A stretch of DNA of 64,000 nucleotides from Zunongwangia pacifica (GTDB lineage Bacteria; Bacteroidota; Bacteroidia; Flavobacteriales; Flavobacteriaceae): positions 1 to 64,000 of the forward strand of contig NZ_JAKHSK010000006.1 of NCBI RefSeq assembly GCF_023499215.1, given 5' to 3'. The translations under genes and the position numbers were made by a program. This document shows positions 35,660 to 45,900 of the stretch, in pieces (positions within the stretch are counted from its first letter, which is position 1; the number at the start of each line of letters is the position of its first letter). The notes below the pieces were generated by a model. The model was not told the origin of the DNA. It worked only from the letters and a program-made list of their open reading frames with translations, and searched no databases.

Positions 35660-36934
35660 TCAAATAATGAATTGAAATAGATCTGGAGTATCGTTAAGAT
35701 ATCTTCCATAAAAATTACGCTCTTTCATCCTTTTTATTAACGGCTGAAAGTCGGCTTTGTCTTTTAGCTCGATACCCACTACTGCAGGGCCATTTTCCCT
35801 TTCATGCTTTTTCGAATACTCAAAATGGGTTATATCGTCTGTAGCTCCTAAAACTTTATCTAAAAATTCGCGTAAAGCACCAGCTCGTTGCGGGAAGGTT
35901 ACTACAAAATAATGTTTTAAGCCTGCATAAAGTAGAGCTCTTTCTTTAATTTCAGCCGTACGCGTAATATCGTTATTGCTTCCGCTAACGATACATACCA
36001 CATTTTTACCTTTAATTTCTTCAGCAAAAAAATCTAATACTGAAATCGACATTGCCCCAGCAGGTTCAACCACTATAGCATCCTGATTATAAAGATCCAA
36101 AATGGTTTGGCATATTTTACCTTCAGGAATGGTCACCATTTTGTCTAAATTTTGCTTACAAATTTCAAAATTTCGGCTTCCAACTTTTTGTACAGCAGCA
36201 CCGTCTACAAAACGCTCTATTTTATCTAACTCTACCAATCTTCCTTCTTTTAAGGAAGCAGACATTGATGGAGCACCTTCTGGCTCTATACCAATAATCT
36301 TTGTTTTTGGAGATAATTCTTTAAAAACCGAAGAAACTCCGGCTAACAACCCTCCACCTCCAAGTGGAGCAAAAACATAATCTATAGGTTCGTTGGCTTG
36401 CTCTAAAATCTCTAATCCAATAGTTGCCTGGCCCTCAATTACCTTTTCATCATCAAAAGGATGAATAAAAACAAGGTCATCTTCTCCTGCTCTTATCATT
36501 GCATTTTTGAAAGAATCGTCGAAAGTATCACCTTCTAAAGCAACCTCTACCCAATCACCACCAAACATTTTAGTTTGCGCTACTTTTTGGCTGGGTGTAG
36601 TGCTTGGCATATAAATTACCCCTTTAGCTTTTAATTTATTACAGGCAAAAGCTACTCCCTGTGCATGGTTACCCGCACTGGCACAAATCACACCTTTCTC
36701 TAACTGATCTTTAGGCAAGCTGGAAATCTTATTGTAAGCTCCACGAATTTTGTAAGAGCGTACCTGCTGTAAATCTTCCCTTTTAAGCATAATATTTGCT
36801 CCAAATCGATTACTATATGTAAACGATTCAGCTAAAGGCGTATGTACAACAACTTTAGATATTCTTTCAGATGCCTGTTTAACAGCTTCTATACTCGGTT
36901 TATATATTTGTGCCAATGCAGTGTCCATCATCAA
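35660..36934 (-). CDS. ilvA: threonine ammonia-lyase (threonine dehydratase)
   Basis: 424 residues, PLP fold type II. The Schiff-base Lys is in VRSYKIRGAYN, SAGNHAQGVA is the substrate-binding loop, PLGGGGLLAG the phosphate loop, and VSGSNND follows. The C-terminal part (about 330-424, HYFVVTFPQRAGALREFLD) is a single ACT-like regulatory domain, shorter than the two-ACT type, so isoleucine feedback may differ. It makes 2-oxobutanoate for isoleucine. Its start abuts the ilvC stop. Confidence 0.95.
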   Translation of the reverse strand: MMMDTALAQIYKPSIEAVKQASERISKVVVHTPLAESFTYSNRFGANIMLKREDLQQVRSYKIRGAYNKISSLPKDQLEKGVICASAGNHAQGVAFACNKLKAKGVIYMPSTTPSQKVAQTKMFGGDWVEVALEGDTFDDSFKNAMIRAGEDDLVFIHPFDDEKVIEGQATIGLEILEQANEPIDYVFAPLGGGGLLAGVSSVFKELSPKTKIIGIEPEGAPSMSASLKEGRLVELDKIERFVDGAAVQKVGSRNFEICKQNLDKMVTIPEGKICQTILDLYNQDAIVVEPAGAMSISVLDFFAEEIKGKNVVCIVSGSNNDITRTAEIKERALLYAGLKHYFVVTFPQRAGALREFLDKVLGATDDITHFEYSKKHERENGPAVVGIELKDKADFQPLIKRMKERNFYGRYLNDTPDLFQFII

Positions 36935-38410
36935 TTATTCATGTATTCTTTTCATTGCTGTCATCGCTTTTCTAAGCTTAGCTCCTACTATTTCTACAGG
37001 ATGTTGTCTTAGCGCGTCATTTACAGCAATTAATTCAAGATTATCTACTCCGGTTTCCTCAGTTCCATAAGCATGACCAATAAAATCTTTATCTAAGCCA
37101 TTTACATAATCTTTGATAAGTGGCTTACAAGAATGATCAAAAAGGTAACAACCGTATTCTGCCGTGTCAGAAATAATTCTGTTCATCTCGAACAATTTCT
37201 TTCTGGCAATGGTATTGGCGATAAGCGGAGTTTCATGTAGTGACTCGTAATACGCAGATTCTGCAATAATACCTGCTTCAACCATAGTTTCGAAAGCCAG
37301 CTCTACGCCAGATTTTACCATAGCAACCATTAATACTCCTTTATCAAAATATTCCTGTTCTGAAATCTCTTCTTCAGAAGCTTCGGTTTTTTCAAAGGCA
37401 GTTTCTCCGGTAGCGGCTCTCCATTCTAATAATTCTTTATCGTCGTTTGCCCAGTCTCTCATCATCCTAGAGCTAAATTCTCCAGAAATGATATCGTCCA
37501 TGTGCTTTTGGAAAAGCGGGCGCATAATTTCTTTTAATTCTTCTGAAATTTCAAAAGCTTTAATTTTTGCAGGATTAGAAAGACGATCCATCATGTTGGT
37601 GATACCACCGTGCTTAAGGGCTTCTGTAATCGTTTCCCATCCATACTGAATTAATTTGGCTGCATAAGAAGGTTCTACTCCATCTGCAACCATTTTATCG
37701 AAACTTAAGATCGATCCTGTTTGAAGCAGTCCACAAAGAATGGTTTGTTCTCCCATTAAATCAGATTTAACTTCAGCTACAAAAGAAGATTGAAGCACTC
37801 CGGCTCTATGTCCACCGGTACCATAAGCATAGGCTTTAGCCCACTCCAGACCAATACCTAAATGATCATTTTCAGGATGTACAGCGATTAGTGTTGGTAC
37901 ACCAAAACCTCTTTTATATTCTTCTCTTACCTCACTACCGGGACATTTAGGAGCTACCATGATAACGGTAATATCCTCTCTTATTTGCATCCCTTCTTCA
38001 ACAATATTAAAACCATGAGAATACGAAAGCACTCCGTCTTTTTTAATATGCGGCATAATGGCATTAATTACCCCGGTATGTTGCTTATCGGGCGTAAGAT
38101 TAATCACCAAATCTGCTGATGGAATTAACTCTTCGTAAGTGCCAACTGTAAAATTGTTTTCAGTTGCATTTTTGTAAGACTGTCTTTTTTCTTTAATCGC
38201 TCCTTCTCTAAGTGCGTAAGAAATATCAAGACCGCTATCTCTCATGTTTAGTCCCTGATTAAGACCTTGAGATCCGCATCCTACAATAACTATTTTTTTA
38301 TCTTTTAATGCAGCCACTCCATCACTAAACTCATCTAGTTCCATGAACCTGCAAGTCCCCAGCTGGGCTAATTTTTCTCGTAAAGAAAGGCTGTTAAAAT
38401 AGTTTGTCAT
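36935..38410 (-). CDS. ilvC: ketol-acid reductoisomerase (class II)
   Basis: 491 residues, the long class II form with a duplicated C-terminal domain, as in E. coli. [18 protein letters not shown] is the NADPH site (CGSQGLNQ), [13 protein letters not shown] and the paired helical domains with the metal-ligand Asp/Glu residues ([12 protein letters not shown]) are in place. It converts acetolactate or acetohydroxybutyrate to the dihydroxy acid. Its start overlaps the ilvN stop by 4 bp. Confidence 0.97.
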   Translation of the reverse strand: MTNYFNSLSLREKLAQLGTCRFMELDEFSDGVAALKDKKIVIVGCGSQGLNQGLNMRDSGLDISYALREGAIKEKRQSYKNATENNFTVGTYEELIPSADLVINLTPDKQHTGVINAIMPHIKKDGVLSYSHGFNIVEEGMQIREDITVIMVAPKCPGSEVREEYKRGFGVPTLIAVHPENDHLGIGLEWAKAYAYGTGGHRAGVLQSSFVAEVKSDLMGEQTILCGLLQTGSILSFDKMVADGVEPSYAAKLIQYGWETITEALKHGGITNMMDRLSNPAKIKAFEISEELKEIMRPLFQKHMDDIISGEFSSRMMRDWANDDKELLEWRAATGETAFEKTEASEEEISEQEYFDKGVLMVAMVKSGVELAFETMVEAGIIAESAYYESLHETPLIANTIARKKLFEMNRIISDTAEYGCYLFDHSCKPLIKDYVNGLDKDFIGHAYGTEETGVDNLELIAVNDALRQHPVEIVGAKLRKAMTAMKRIHE

Positions 38411-38946
38411 GATATTGAATTTGTTGTATTAAATTTTTCTAAGATTCCTGTTATTGGCATTTCATTTTTGGTTACCGCAATGGTTCCTGAACGTACAAAC
38501 TGCATCAGCCCATAAGGCTTTAAAGTTTCATAAAGTTCGTCTACCTCATTGCGCTTACCGGTTTTTTCGATTACAAAGAATTTTGGGGTAACGGTAACTA
38601 TACGTGCGTTTGTTGCTTTAATAAAAGCCTGCACATTTAAATCGTCTAAAAACTCTGAAGATTTAATTTTATATAGAGCCGTTTCCTGATAGATCATTTC
38701 TTCAGCGGTGTGATAAAAAGCTTTAATTACTTCAATTTGCTTTTCAATTTGCCCCACTATTTTCTTGATCTGTTCTTCGGTAACCTCAACTACTATAATA
38801 AAACGCATCACCTCTGGCACCTCACTTGGCGAAGCGGTAATACTTTCTATATTAATATGTCTTTTTAGGAAGATTGCCGCAATTCGGCTTAACAGTCCTA
38901 AATTATTTTCAGTATATATCGAAACTGTGAAATTTTTCTTTTCCAT
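38407..38946 (-). CDS. ilvN: acetolactate synthase small (regulatory) subunit
   Basis: 179 residues. The N-terminal ACT domain ([21 protein letters not shown], core [13 protein letters not shown]) binds valine in related proteins; the C-terminal domain ([22 protein letters not shown]) contacts the catalytic subunit. It stimulates IlvB and confers end-product inhibition. It overlaps both ilvB (1 bp) and ilvC (4 bp), so the three are tightly coupled. Confidence 0.94.
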   Translation of the reverse strand: MEKKNFTVSIYTENNLGLLSRIAAIFLKRHINIESITASPSEVPEVMRFIIVVEVTEEQIKKIVGQIEKQIEVIKAFYHTAEEMIYQETALYKIKSSEFLDDLNVQAFIKATNARIVTVTPKFFVIEKTGKRNEVDELYETLKPYGLMQFVRSGTIAVTKNEMPITGILEKFNTTNSIS

Positions 38947-40679
38947 TACTCTAAAATTATATCTGAAACTGATGCCCCAGTTGGTACCATTGGGAACACA
39001 TTTTCTTCCTGTTCTACTTTTACTTCTAGGAAATATGGGCCGTCGTGATCGATCATCGCTTTTACTGCATCCTTAAGTTGCGTACGATCTGTAACCCGGT
39101 TGGCCTCGATATGATATCCTTTTGCAATCGTTACAAAATCTGGATTGGTCATTTCGGTAGAAGCGTATCTTCTGTCAAAAAACAGCTGTTGCCATTGTCT
39201 TACCATTCCTAAAAATCCGTTATTCAGAATAACGATTTTTACCGGTACTTTAGTCTGGAAAATAGTCCCTAATTCCTGAATGGTCATTTGATATCCTCCA
39301 TCACCTATCACAGCCACCACTTCTCTTTCTGGTGCTCCCATCTTGGCTCCGATAGCGGCTGGTAAAGCAAATCCCATAGTACCTAAACCACCACTGGTTA
39401 CGTTACTTCTGGTTTGTGTAAAATCGGAGTAACGACAGGCTGCCATTTGATGCTGCCCTACATCTGATACGATTACTGCTTTACCTTCAGTATTTATATT
39501 AATTTCCTGAATAACCTCAGCCATTCCTAAATCCTGTTTATTGACATCAAGATTTCGGCTGATCACCTTCTTATATTCAGTTTTATATAATTCTTTAAAT
39601 CTGTTATGCCATTCTTTATGAGAATTTGGCTTTACCAGTTCCATAAGTGCCTTGAGCGTTTCCTTTACGTTTCCTAAAACCGGAAAATCGGCATATACAT
39701 TCTTATTAATCTCGGCAGGATCAATTTCTAAATGCACTACTTTCGCCTGCTTTGCATAATGGTCTAAATTACCGGTCACACGATCATCAAAACGCATCCC
39801 AATGGCAATTAAGACATCACACTCGTTGGTAAGGATATTTGGCCCATAATTTCCGTGCATTCCAACCATTCCTACATTTAAAGGATGCTTGGTAGGCAAT
39901 GCAGAAAGTCCTAAAATGGTCCATGCTGCAGGAATTCCTGTTTTCTCTACAAACTCCTTAAATAACTCCTCGGCACCTCCAAGAATTACACCCTGACCAA
40001 AAACGATCATTGGTTTTTTAGCTGAATTGATGGCCTCTGCCGCCTTTTCTATCTGGATTAAATCCACCTCAGGATTTGCCTTATAACTGCGGATTCCGCT
40101 ACATTTTTTATAATTGAATTCTAAAGAAGCAAATTGAGCGTCTTTAGTAATATCTACTAATACGGGACCGGGACGACCGGATTTTGCGATGTAAAAAGCT
40201 TTTGCAATCACCTCTGGAATTTCTTCAGCTCTGGTTACCTGATAGTTCCATTTGGTAATAGGGGTCGAAATCCCTACAATGTCGGTTTCCTGAAAGGCAT
40301 CACTTCCTAAAAGATGTGATCCTACCTGTCCCGTAATACACACTAAGGGTGTAGAATCTATTTGAGCATCGGCGATCCCGGTGACAAGATTGGTCGCTCC
40401 GGGACCAGATGTGGCCATGGCCACCCCTACTTTACCGCTTACGCGAGCATAGCCCTGTGCAGCATGAGTAGCTCCCTGCTCATGCCTGGTAAGGACGTGG
40501 TGAATTTTATCCTGGTACTTATACAATTCATCATACACCGGCATAATGGCACCGCCAGGGTAACCATAAATCGTCTCTACGCCTTCCTCTAACAAACACT
40601 TAATTACCGCTTCTGCTCCAGAAACCGTCATTGAAGTATCTGCCGATGTTTTTTCGAAACTAGCTGTTTTTACTTCCAT
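38946..40679 (-). CDS. ilvB: acetolactate synthase large subunit
   Basis: 577 residues, ThDP-dependent. YGYPGGAIMPVYD and RHEQGATHAAQGYAR carry the catalytic Glu that activates ThDP; ATSGPGATNLVTG and the C-terminal GDGGYQM...NNGFLGMVRQWQQ form the ThDP/Mg site. It makes 2-acetolactate (valine, leucine) and acetohydroxybutyrate (isoleucine). Second gene of the ilv operon, after ilvD. Confidence 0.97.
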   Translation of the reverse strand: MEVKTASFEKTSADTSMTVSGAEAVIKCLLEEGVETIYGYPGGAIMPVYDELYKYQDKIHHVLTRHEQGATHAAQGYARVSGKVGVAMATSGPGATNLVTGIADAQIDSTPLVCITGQVGSHLLGSDAFQETDIVGISTPITKWNYQVTRAEEIPEVIAKAFYIAKSGRPGPVLVDITKDAQFASLEFNYKKCSGIRSYKANPEVDLIQIEKAAEAINSAKKPMIVFGQGVILGGAEELFKEFVEKTGIPAAWTILGLSALPTKHPLNVGMVGMHGNYGPNILTNECDVLIAIGMRFDDRVTGNLDHYAKQAKVVHLEIDPAEINKNVYADFPVLGNVKETLKALMELVKPNSHKEWHNRFKELYKTEYKKVISRNLDVNKQDLGMAEVIQEININTEGKAVIVSDVGQHQMAACRYSDFTQTRSNVTSGGLGTMGFALPAAIGAKMGAPEREVVAVIGDGGYQMTIQELGTIFQTKVPVKIVILNNGFLGMVRQWQQLFFDRRYASTEMTNPDFVTIAKGYHIEANRVTDRTQLKDAVKAMIDHDGPYFLEVKVEQEENVFPMVPTGASVSDIILE

Positions 40680-40690
40680 AATTCACCAAT

Positions 40691-42364
40691 TTAAAACTCA
40701 TCGGTCACACATCCTTTAGATGCCGATGAAACTGTTCTCGCATATTTATATAAAACACCTTTGCTAAATTTTAAAGCCGGTGCTTTCCAGTTTTTTCTTC
40801 TTTCTTCTATTTCTGCATCAGTAAGATCTACATGTATAGAATCATCTTCTGCACTAATGGTAATTTTATCCCCATCTTTTAATAGAGCGATCATACCGCC
40901 TTCCTGAGCCTCAGGAGTAATATGCCCCACTACAAAACCGTGGGTTCCTCCAGAAAATCTACCATCTGTAATTAAAGCTACATCTTTACCCAGTTTCGCT
41001 CCCATAATTGCTGAAGTAGGTTTAAGCATTTCTGGCATTCCGGGACCTCCTTTTGGCCCTTCGTAACGAATGACCACTACATCACCTTTCTTCACTTTTC
41101 CTTCAGAGATACCATCATTCGCCTCGTATTCACTTTCAAAAACCTTTGCTGTTCCTGTAAAGCTTAGTCCTTCTTTCCCGGTAATTTTTGCCACAGCACC
41201 TTCTTCTGCCAAATTTCCATGAAGAATCCTGATATGACCTGTTTTTTTAATGGGCTGATCGATTGGGTAAATAACGTCCTGACCTTCTTCTAAATCTGGA
41301 ACATCGGCCAGATTTTCTGCTAAGGTTTTTCCGGTAACAGTCATACAATCTCCATGCAGCAAACCATGTTTCAACATGAATTTTTGAACGGCAGGAATTC
41401 CCCCAATTCTATGAATATCTTCCATAGCATATTTACCGCTTGGTTTTAGATTGGCTAAAAATGGTGTGCTATCTACAATCTTTCCAAACTCTTCTATCCC
41501 CAAATCGATTTCTGCTGAACGGGCAATCGCTAAAAAGTGTAGTACGGCATTTGTAGAACCACCAAGTAGCGTAAGCAATCTTATCGCATTTTCCAGTGAC
41601 TTTTTAGTTACAATATCTCTAGGTTTAAGATCTTTCTCTATAAGAAGTCTCATCGCCTCACCGGCTTTTACACTTTCTTCTTTTTTCTCTTCGCCCACCG
41701 CAGGGTTAGAACTGTTATAAGGTAAAGACATTCCCAGTGTTTCTATTGCAGATGCCATTGTATTTGCAGTATACATACCACCACAGGCTCCTGCACCGGG
41801 ACAAGCTTTTTCGATCACACTATCATATTCTTCCTGATCGATATCACCACTTACTTTCGCCCCCCAGGCTTCAAAAGCTGAAACAACATCTAATTTTTTA
41901 CCATTATGACAACCTGAAGCGATTGTTCCGCCGTAAACTAAAACTGAAGGCCGGTTTATACGTAGCATCGCCATTAAAGCGCCCGGCATGTTTTTATCAC
42001 AACCTACCACCGTTACCAATCCATCATAAGACATGGCATTTACAACAGTTTCCATAGAATCTGCTATAATATCGCGTGAAGGCAGTGAAAAACGCATTCC
42101 CGGTGTTCCCATAGAAATACCATCACTTACCCCAATAGTATTGAAAATTAATCCCACAAGGTCCGCAGAAAGCGTTCCTTCTTTTACCAGTTTTGCAAGA
42201 TCATTTAAATGCATGTTACAAGGATTACCCTCGTATCCTGTACTGGCAATTCCTACAAATGGTTTATTAAAATCTTCTTTAGTTAAGCCTATTGCATGAA
42301 GCATGGCCTGTGATGCCGGCTGGGAATCACTTTGGGTTAAAATACTACTATACTTGTTATTCAT
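40691..42364 (-). CDS. ilvD: dihydroxy-acid dehydratase
   Basis: 557 residues. Cys ligands for the Fe-S cluster lie in [24 protein letters not shown] and [19 protein letters not shown], which are conserved signatures; [16 protein letters not shown] closes the active site. It dehydrates the dihydroxy acids to branched-chain 2-oxo acids. It is the first gene of the ilv operon; the sequence upstream is the 435-bp stretch described separately. Confidence 0.97.
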   Translation of the reverse strand: MNNKYSSILTQSDSQPASQAMLHAIGLTKEDFNKPFVGIASTGYEGNPCNMHLNDLAKLVKEGTLSADLVGLIFNTIGVSDGISMGTPGMRFSLPSRDIIADSMETVVNAMSYDGLVTVVGCDKNMPGALMAMLRINRPSVLVYGGTIASGCHNGKKLDVVSAFEAWGAKVSGDIDQEEYDSVIEKACPGAGACGGMYTANTMASAIETLGMSLPYNSSNPAVGEEKKEESVKAGEAMRLLIEKDLKPRDIVTKKSLENAIRLLTLLGGSTNAVLHFLAIARSAEIDLGIEEFGKIVDSTPFLANLKPSGKYAMEDIHRIGGIPAVQKFMLKHGLLHGDCMTVTGKTLAENLADVPDLEEGQDVIYPIDQPIKKTGHIRILHGNLAEEGAVAKITGKEGLSFTGTAKVFESEYEANDGISEGKVKKGDVVVIRYEGPKGGPGMPEMLKPTSAIMGAKLGKDVALITDGRFSGGTHGFVVGHITPEAQEGGMIALLKDGDKITISAEDDSIHVDLTDAEIEERRKNWKAPALKFSKGVLYKYARTVSSASKGCVTDEF

Positions 42365-42630
42365 TACTAATTTTTCTCGTCTCGTTAGATAAAATTACCG
42401 CCTTCAAAATGCCTCTGTTTTTTAGCTAAGATTGCTTAATTGTTTTCAACGACATATTTAACAGTATAAAATATTGATTTACAACAATTTAAACACTTCT
42501 TTTTTACGACTGCTGAAACTATCAAAAAACGTTTAATTTTTTATTGATTTAACATTAACATCATTATTATTCTTAAAATACCTCTTGTTTTAAAGGAAAT
42601 ACGACATCTTATAAATTATTACAAAGCATA
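42365..42630. other. ilvD upstream region, no gene seen
   Basis: AT-rich sequence between ilvD and the terminator at 42631. It must contain the ilv operon promoter, but no clear TAnnTTTG box was found on the minus strand. A short minus-strand frame between two stops (about 42418-42540) contains IVSAVV and YVVENN, a modest run of branched-chain residues; it is weaker than the arginine leader and is not called as a leader peptide. Confidence 0.45.
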
Positions 42631-42660
42631 AAAAAAGCCATCCTGAGAGATGGCTTTTTT
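42631..42660 (-). terminator. terminator after the GNAT-nitrilase gene
   Basis: AAAAAAGCCATC (42631-42642) and GATGGCTTTTTT (42649-42660) are a perfect inverted repeat with a six-base loop and T runs on both strands. On the minus strand it lies about 140 bases past the stop codon of the 42800 gene and before the ilv operon promoter region. Confidence 0.8.
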
Positions 42661-42799
42661 TATATAAATTATACACATCTTCTACAGGGTCAGGTTTTCA
42701 AAATGAAAATGACCTCGATAATTGAAGAAATAGTGTATTGTTTCTTTAAATTCATGTGATAAACTTAAGCATATTTTTTTAAGAAGCTCGTGTTTTTAT

Positions 42800-44320
42800 C
42801 TATTTTTTCAGTTTTATAGAATATAGATCTTTTCTTCGATCTTTTAAGTTCCGCACACTTCCAAAATTATGTAATTCCTTCAGTAAATCTAAATCTACAT
42901 CGGCCAGTAAGGTACTTTCAGTATTTGGAGTGGCTTCCGCTTTTACCCCATTTACCGGGAAAGCAAAGTCAGATGGCGTTAACACGGCACTTTGTGAGTA
43001 TTGAATATCCATATTATTAACTTTTGGCAGGTTTCCCACAGACCCTGCAATGGCCACATAGCATTCGTTTTCTACCGCGCGGGATTGTGCACAAATTCGA
43101 ACTCTGGAATACCCATTTTGGGTATCGGTCATAAATGGCACAAACAAGATATTCATCCCTTCTTCCGCTAAGAGTCTTGGAAGCTCAGGAAACTCTACAT
43201 CGTAACAAATTAAAACTCCAATTTTACCACAATCGGTATCAAATGTTTGCAGTTTGGTACCCCCCTTCATTCCCCAGGCAGATTCTTCAGCGGGAGTGAT
43301 GTGTAATTTTTCGTATCGCTCATAACTCCCATCGCGACGACATAAAAAGCCTACATTATACATATGCTCACCTATTACCTGCGGCATACTTCCGGTGATG
43401 ATATTGATATTATAATTAATCGCAAAATCGATAAAAACCTCTAACAATTTATCGGTATAAGTGGAAAGTCCCCGAATGGCTTCAGCTTCATTTAAGTGAT
43501 TAAACTCGGCCATAAGCGGCGCATTAAACAATTCAGGAAAAAGAATAAAATCGCTTTGATAATCACTAACGGCATCTACAAAAAACTCGATTTGTGATAC
43601 CAGAGCGTCAAAATTCTTAAACAAACGCATTTGCCATTGTACCAGGCCTAAACGTACTACCGTTTTGGTACTTTCTATCAATTTTTGAGGTTTGGTATAA
43701 TAAATATTATTCCACTCCATCAAAACAGCGTATTCTTTGCTCTCATGATCACCAGAAAGATATCCTTTAATCACCTTTTTTACGTGAAAATCGTTAGAAA
43801 GCTGAAATGATAGCACAGGATCGTGAATCTCCTGTAGTTTAACTTTGTCGATATATTTTTTGGGTGTAAGCTCGTTGGCATATTGGGCAAAATTTGGGAT
43901 TCTACCACCAAAAATTATAGACTTCAAATTCAGTTGTTCACATAATTCTTTACGAGCTTCATAAAGTCGGCGTCCTAAGCGTTTGCCTCTATACTCCGGA
44001 TGGATAAAAACATCTATACCGTAAAGAACATCACCATTTTTAGTATGGGTTGAAAAATTTTCGCCCCCAATAATATCATCGTAAGTATGATTATCGTCAA
44101 ACTTATCGTAATTTACGATGATAGAAAGGGCGCAACCGGCAATTTTATTATCGATTACAATACAAAACTGTCCATCTGGAAATTTCTTGATCAGGTTTTT
44201 TATTTCAGCAGCGCTCCAGTAATCATCTGGCATACCACTGTAACTTTTTATCATCGAAACTTTCAGCTCTTTATAATCCTGAACTTTTAAGTTCCTAAGC
44301 TCTATTGTAGGTGTCTCCAT
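42800..44320 (-). CDS. GNAT acetyltransferase fused to carbon-nitrogen hydrolase
   Basis: 506 residues with two domains. Residues about 5-190 are a GNAT acetyltransferase (acetyl-CoA loop HPEYRGKRLGRRLYEAR). Residues about 220-500 are a nitrilase-superfamily amidohydrolase with the catalytic triad in LFPELFNAP (Glu), EKLHITPAEE (Lys) and VLICYDVEFPE (Cys372). Fusions of this type are known in many bacteria, but their substrate is not established; an amide or N-acyl compound processed by both domains is an inference. It stands alone, with a terminator downstream and an unrelated response regulator upstream in the same orientation. Confidence 0.9.
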   Translation of the reverse strand: METPTIELRNLKVQDYKELKVSMIKSYSGMPDDYWSAAEIKNLIKKFPDGQFCIVIDNKIAGCALSIIVNYDKFDDNHTYDDIIGGENFSTHTKNGDVLYGIDVFIHPEYRGKRLGRRLYEARKELCEQLNLKSIIFGGRIPNFAQYANELTPKKYIDKVKLQEIHDPVLSFQLSNDFHVKKVIKGYLSGDHESKEYAVLMEWNNIYYTKPQKLIESTKTVVRLGLVQWQMRLFKNFDALVSQIEFFVDAVSDYQSDFILFPELFNAPLMAEFNHLNEAEAIRGLSTYTDKLLEVFIDFAINYNINIITGSMPQVIGEHMYNVGFLCRRDGSYERYEKLHITPAEESAWGMKGGTKLQTFDTDCGKIGVLICYDVEFPELPRLLAEEGMNILFVPFMTDTQNGYSRVRICAQSRAVENECYVAIAGSVGNLPKVNNMDIQYSQSAVLTPSDFAFPVNGVKAEATPNTESTLLADVDLDLLKELHNFGSVRNLKDRRKDLYSIKLKK

Positions 44321-44406
44321 CTTCTATAAACCATGTTTAATTCTGAAAACGAAGATACTATCTAAAAAATTAGATTTTCAAAAAAAGAAGCTAAAAACCG
44401 GGAATA

Positions 44407-45033
44407 TTAGATAGAGTAATAATTATTTTTAATGGCATAAACAGCAAGGCCAACTCTGCTTTTAATTTGTAGTTTAACAAAAAGGCTCTCTCGGTATCCG
44501 TCGATTGTTTTTGGGCTAAGACTCATTTCAGCAGCAATCTGTTTATACGTCATCTCTGTACAAACATATTTTAGAAATTCAATCTCCCGCTCAGAAAATT
44601 GTTCTTTTGCCTGTCCTTTTTTCCCCATTTCGTCCATTAATTCTTTATCAAGATAATAGCCGGTTTCAATAACAGTTTCTATAGCGGTTTTAAATCGGTT
44701 AGGATCGATATCCTTAAGTAGATATCCTCTACACCCATAGCTAAGCATTTTTAGGATTATTTCTTCATCATCTTCCATGGTTAAGGCCATAGCTTTTTGC
44801 TTGGGAAATTCTTGTTTAAGCCATTGCATGGTTTGTAATCCATCCATTACCGGCATACGAACGTCCAATAAAATAAGATCTGGACGTAAATCCATTTTTC
44901 CTAAATTATCCTGAAGTTCTTTACCGTTTTTATAAACTGCTTTAACGCGATAACCATCGTAAGAATCGACCAATCCTTTTAAAGATTGCCCAAAAAGTTG
45001 ATGATCATCGACGATTACTATCGATTTCGTCAT
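44407..45033 (-). CDS. NarL/LuxR-family response regulator
   Basis: About 208 residues from the start chosen at 45033, which begins TKSIVIVDDHQLFGQSL as expected of a receiver domain; an upstream ATG at 45084 would add 17 unlikely residues. The phosphoacceptor is Asp57 in LILLDVRMPVMDG, with acidic residues DD near the start and Lys in the LLKDID segment. The C-terminal LuxR-type helix-turn-helix is SEREIEFLKYV...LSPKTIDGYRESLFVKL. No histidine kinase gene is nearby, so the partner is elsewhere. It faces a long gene-free region upstream. Confidence 0.9.
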   Translation of the reverse strand: MTKSIVIVDDHQLFGQSLKGLVDSYDGYRVKAVYKNGKELQDNLGKMDLRPDLILLDVRMPVMDGLQTMQWLKQEFPKQKAMALTMEDDEEIILKMLSYGCRGYLLKDIDPNRFKTAIETVIETGYYLDKELMDEMGKKGQAKEQFSEREIEFLKYVCTEMTYKQIAAEMSLSPKTIDGYRESLFVKLQIKSRVGLAVYAIKNNYYSI

Positions 45034-45084
45034 TTGATTGATTGAATAGATTATTTTGGATACGCAAAGATATAGAAGTTCCAC

Positions 45085-45736
45085 GATCGGGAAAATATTC
45101 TAGCTAATATTGCCAATTAATCAGTCTTGTTTTAATTTCTATGTTCAACACCCACTATTTCGACTACTATTTTCATCCCTAAATCCTAGGTCATCGTTCT
45201 TATATTTTACAATAAACTCATTATCAATACATTTAAAATCAACTTTCCATAATTTCAATCTAAAATATTGAATAATATTAGAAAAGGACAACTGTAAAAT
45301 CTTAAAAATTACCAGCCTATCTTTTAAATAGATCGCAAATATTTCACCTTTAATGGTAAAATTTGTTTTAATAACGTTAAGTCTGGAAAAGCGATCTGAA
45401 GCCTTTTTAGCAACGCTGATAAATCATCATAACCCTATAACGTCAATGTTTAAAGATTTTGAAAATGTATTCAGTTCTATAAAATAATCGTCTACTAATT
45501 GCATTGATTAAGATATTAATCTTGAATATAGCTTGACGGTTATTTTTATAAAAAATAGCTTTCTTTTTTACAACCTTACTTTCAATATATCACCTCCTGT
45601 AGTACAGCCACTTACATTTGTTTTACAAGGAAGCAGTTTTTTCGTAGATTACTTGGTAATCAAATATTTAAACTTAAATTAATTTTAAGATAAAATTACA
45701 ATTATTTTTTAGGCCGTTCAAAAAATTTTATTCAAA
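45085..45736. other. long AT-rich gene-free region
   Basis: No convincing reading frame on either strand in about 650 bp. It probably carries the promoter of the response regulator gene. One plus-strand TAnnTTTG match (TACATTTG near 45608-45616) points at no gene. No tRNA, riboswitch or transposon remnant was recognised. Confidence 0.5.
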
Positions 45737-45757
45737 AAAGGGGTGTTTTTCCCCTTT
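45737..45757. terminator. small perfect hairpin, terminator-like
   Basis: AAAGGGG (45737-45743) and CCCCTTT (45751-45757) flank a seven-base T-rich loop. It lies beyond the long hairpin that follows pxpC. Its T-tract is weak, so it is scored low. Confidence 0.35.
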
Positions 45758-45820
45758 GCTATCAGGATCTTTTAAATTACTTTTGACTTATCATTTTAGT
45801 TAGCTAAGGTGTTTTGGGGC

Positions 45821-45900
45821 AAAAAAGTGTCGATAGAATGTGAAGTAATTCTGAGTAGGGTCTTTGTTACTTCGTTGAACGTCTAGTCGGCACTTTTTTA
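45821..45900 (-). terminator. long hairpin ending the pxp operon
   Basis: Outer arms AAAAAAGTGTCGATAG (45821-45836) and CTAGTCGGCACTTTTTT (45883-45899) pair with one mismatch or wobble and one bulge. Inner arms GAAGTAA (45842-45848) and TTACTTC (45867-45873) extend the structure. On the minus strand it lies immediately after the pxpC stop codon and ends in six T, so it is probably the terminator of the operon. Its length, about 80 nt, is also compatible with a structured RNA 3' end. Confidence 0.6.

Noticed and set aside
42418-42540. Minus-strand frame with IVSAVV and YVVENN before ilvD as a branched-chain leader peptide
   Set aside because: No good start codon, the residues are not concentrated before the stop, and Lys/Cys are as common as Ile/Val; much weaker than the arginine leader.
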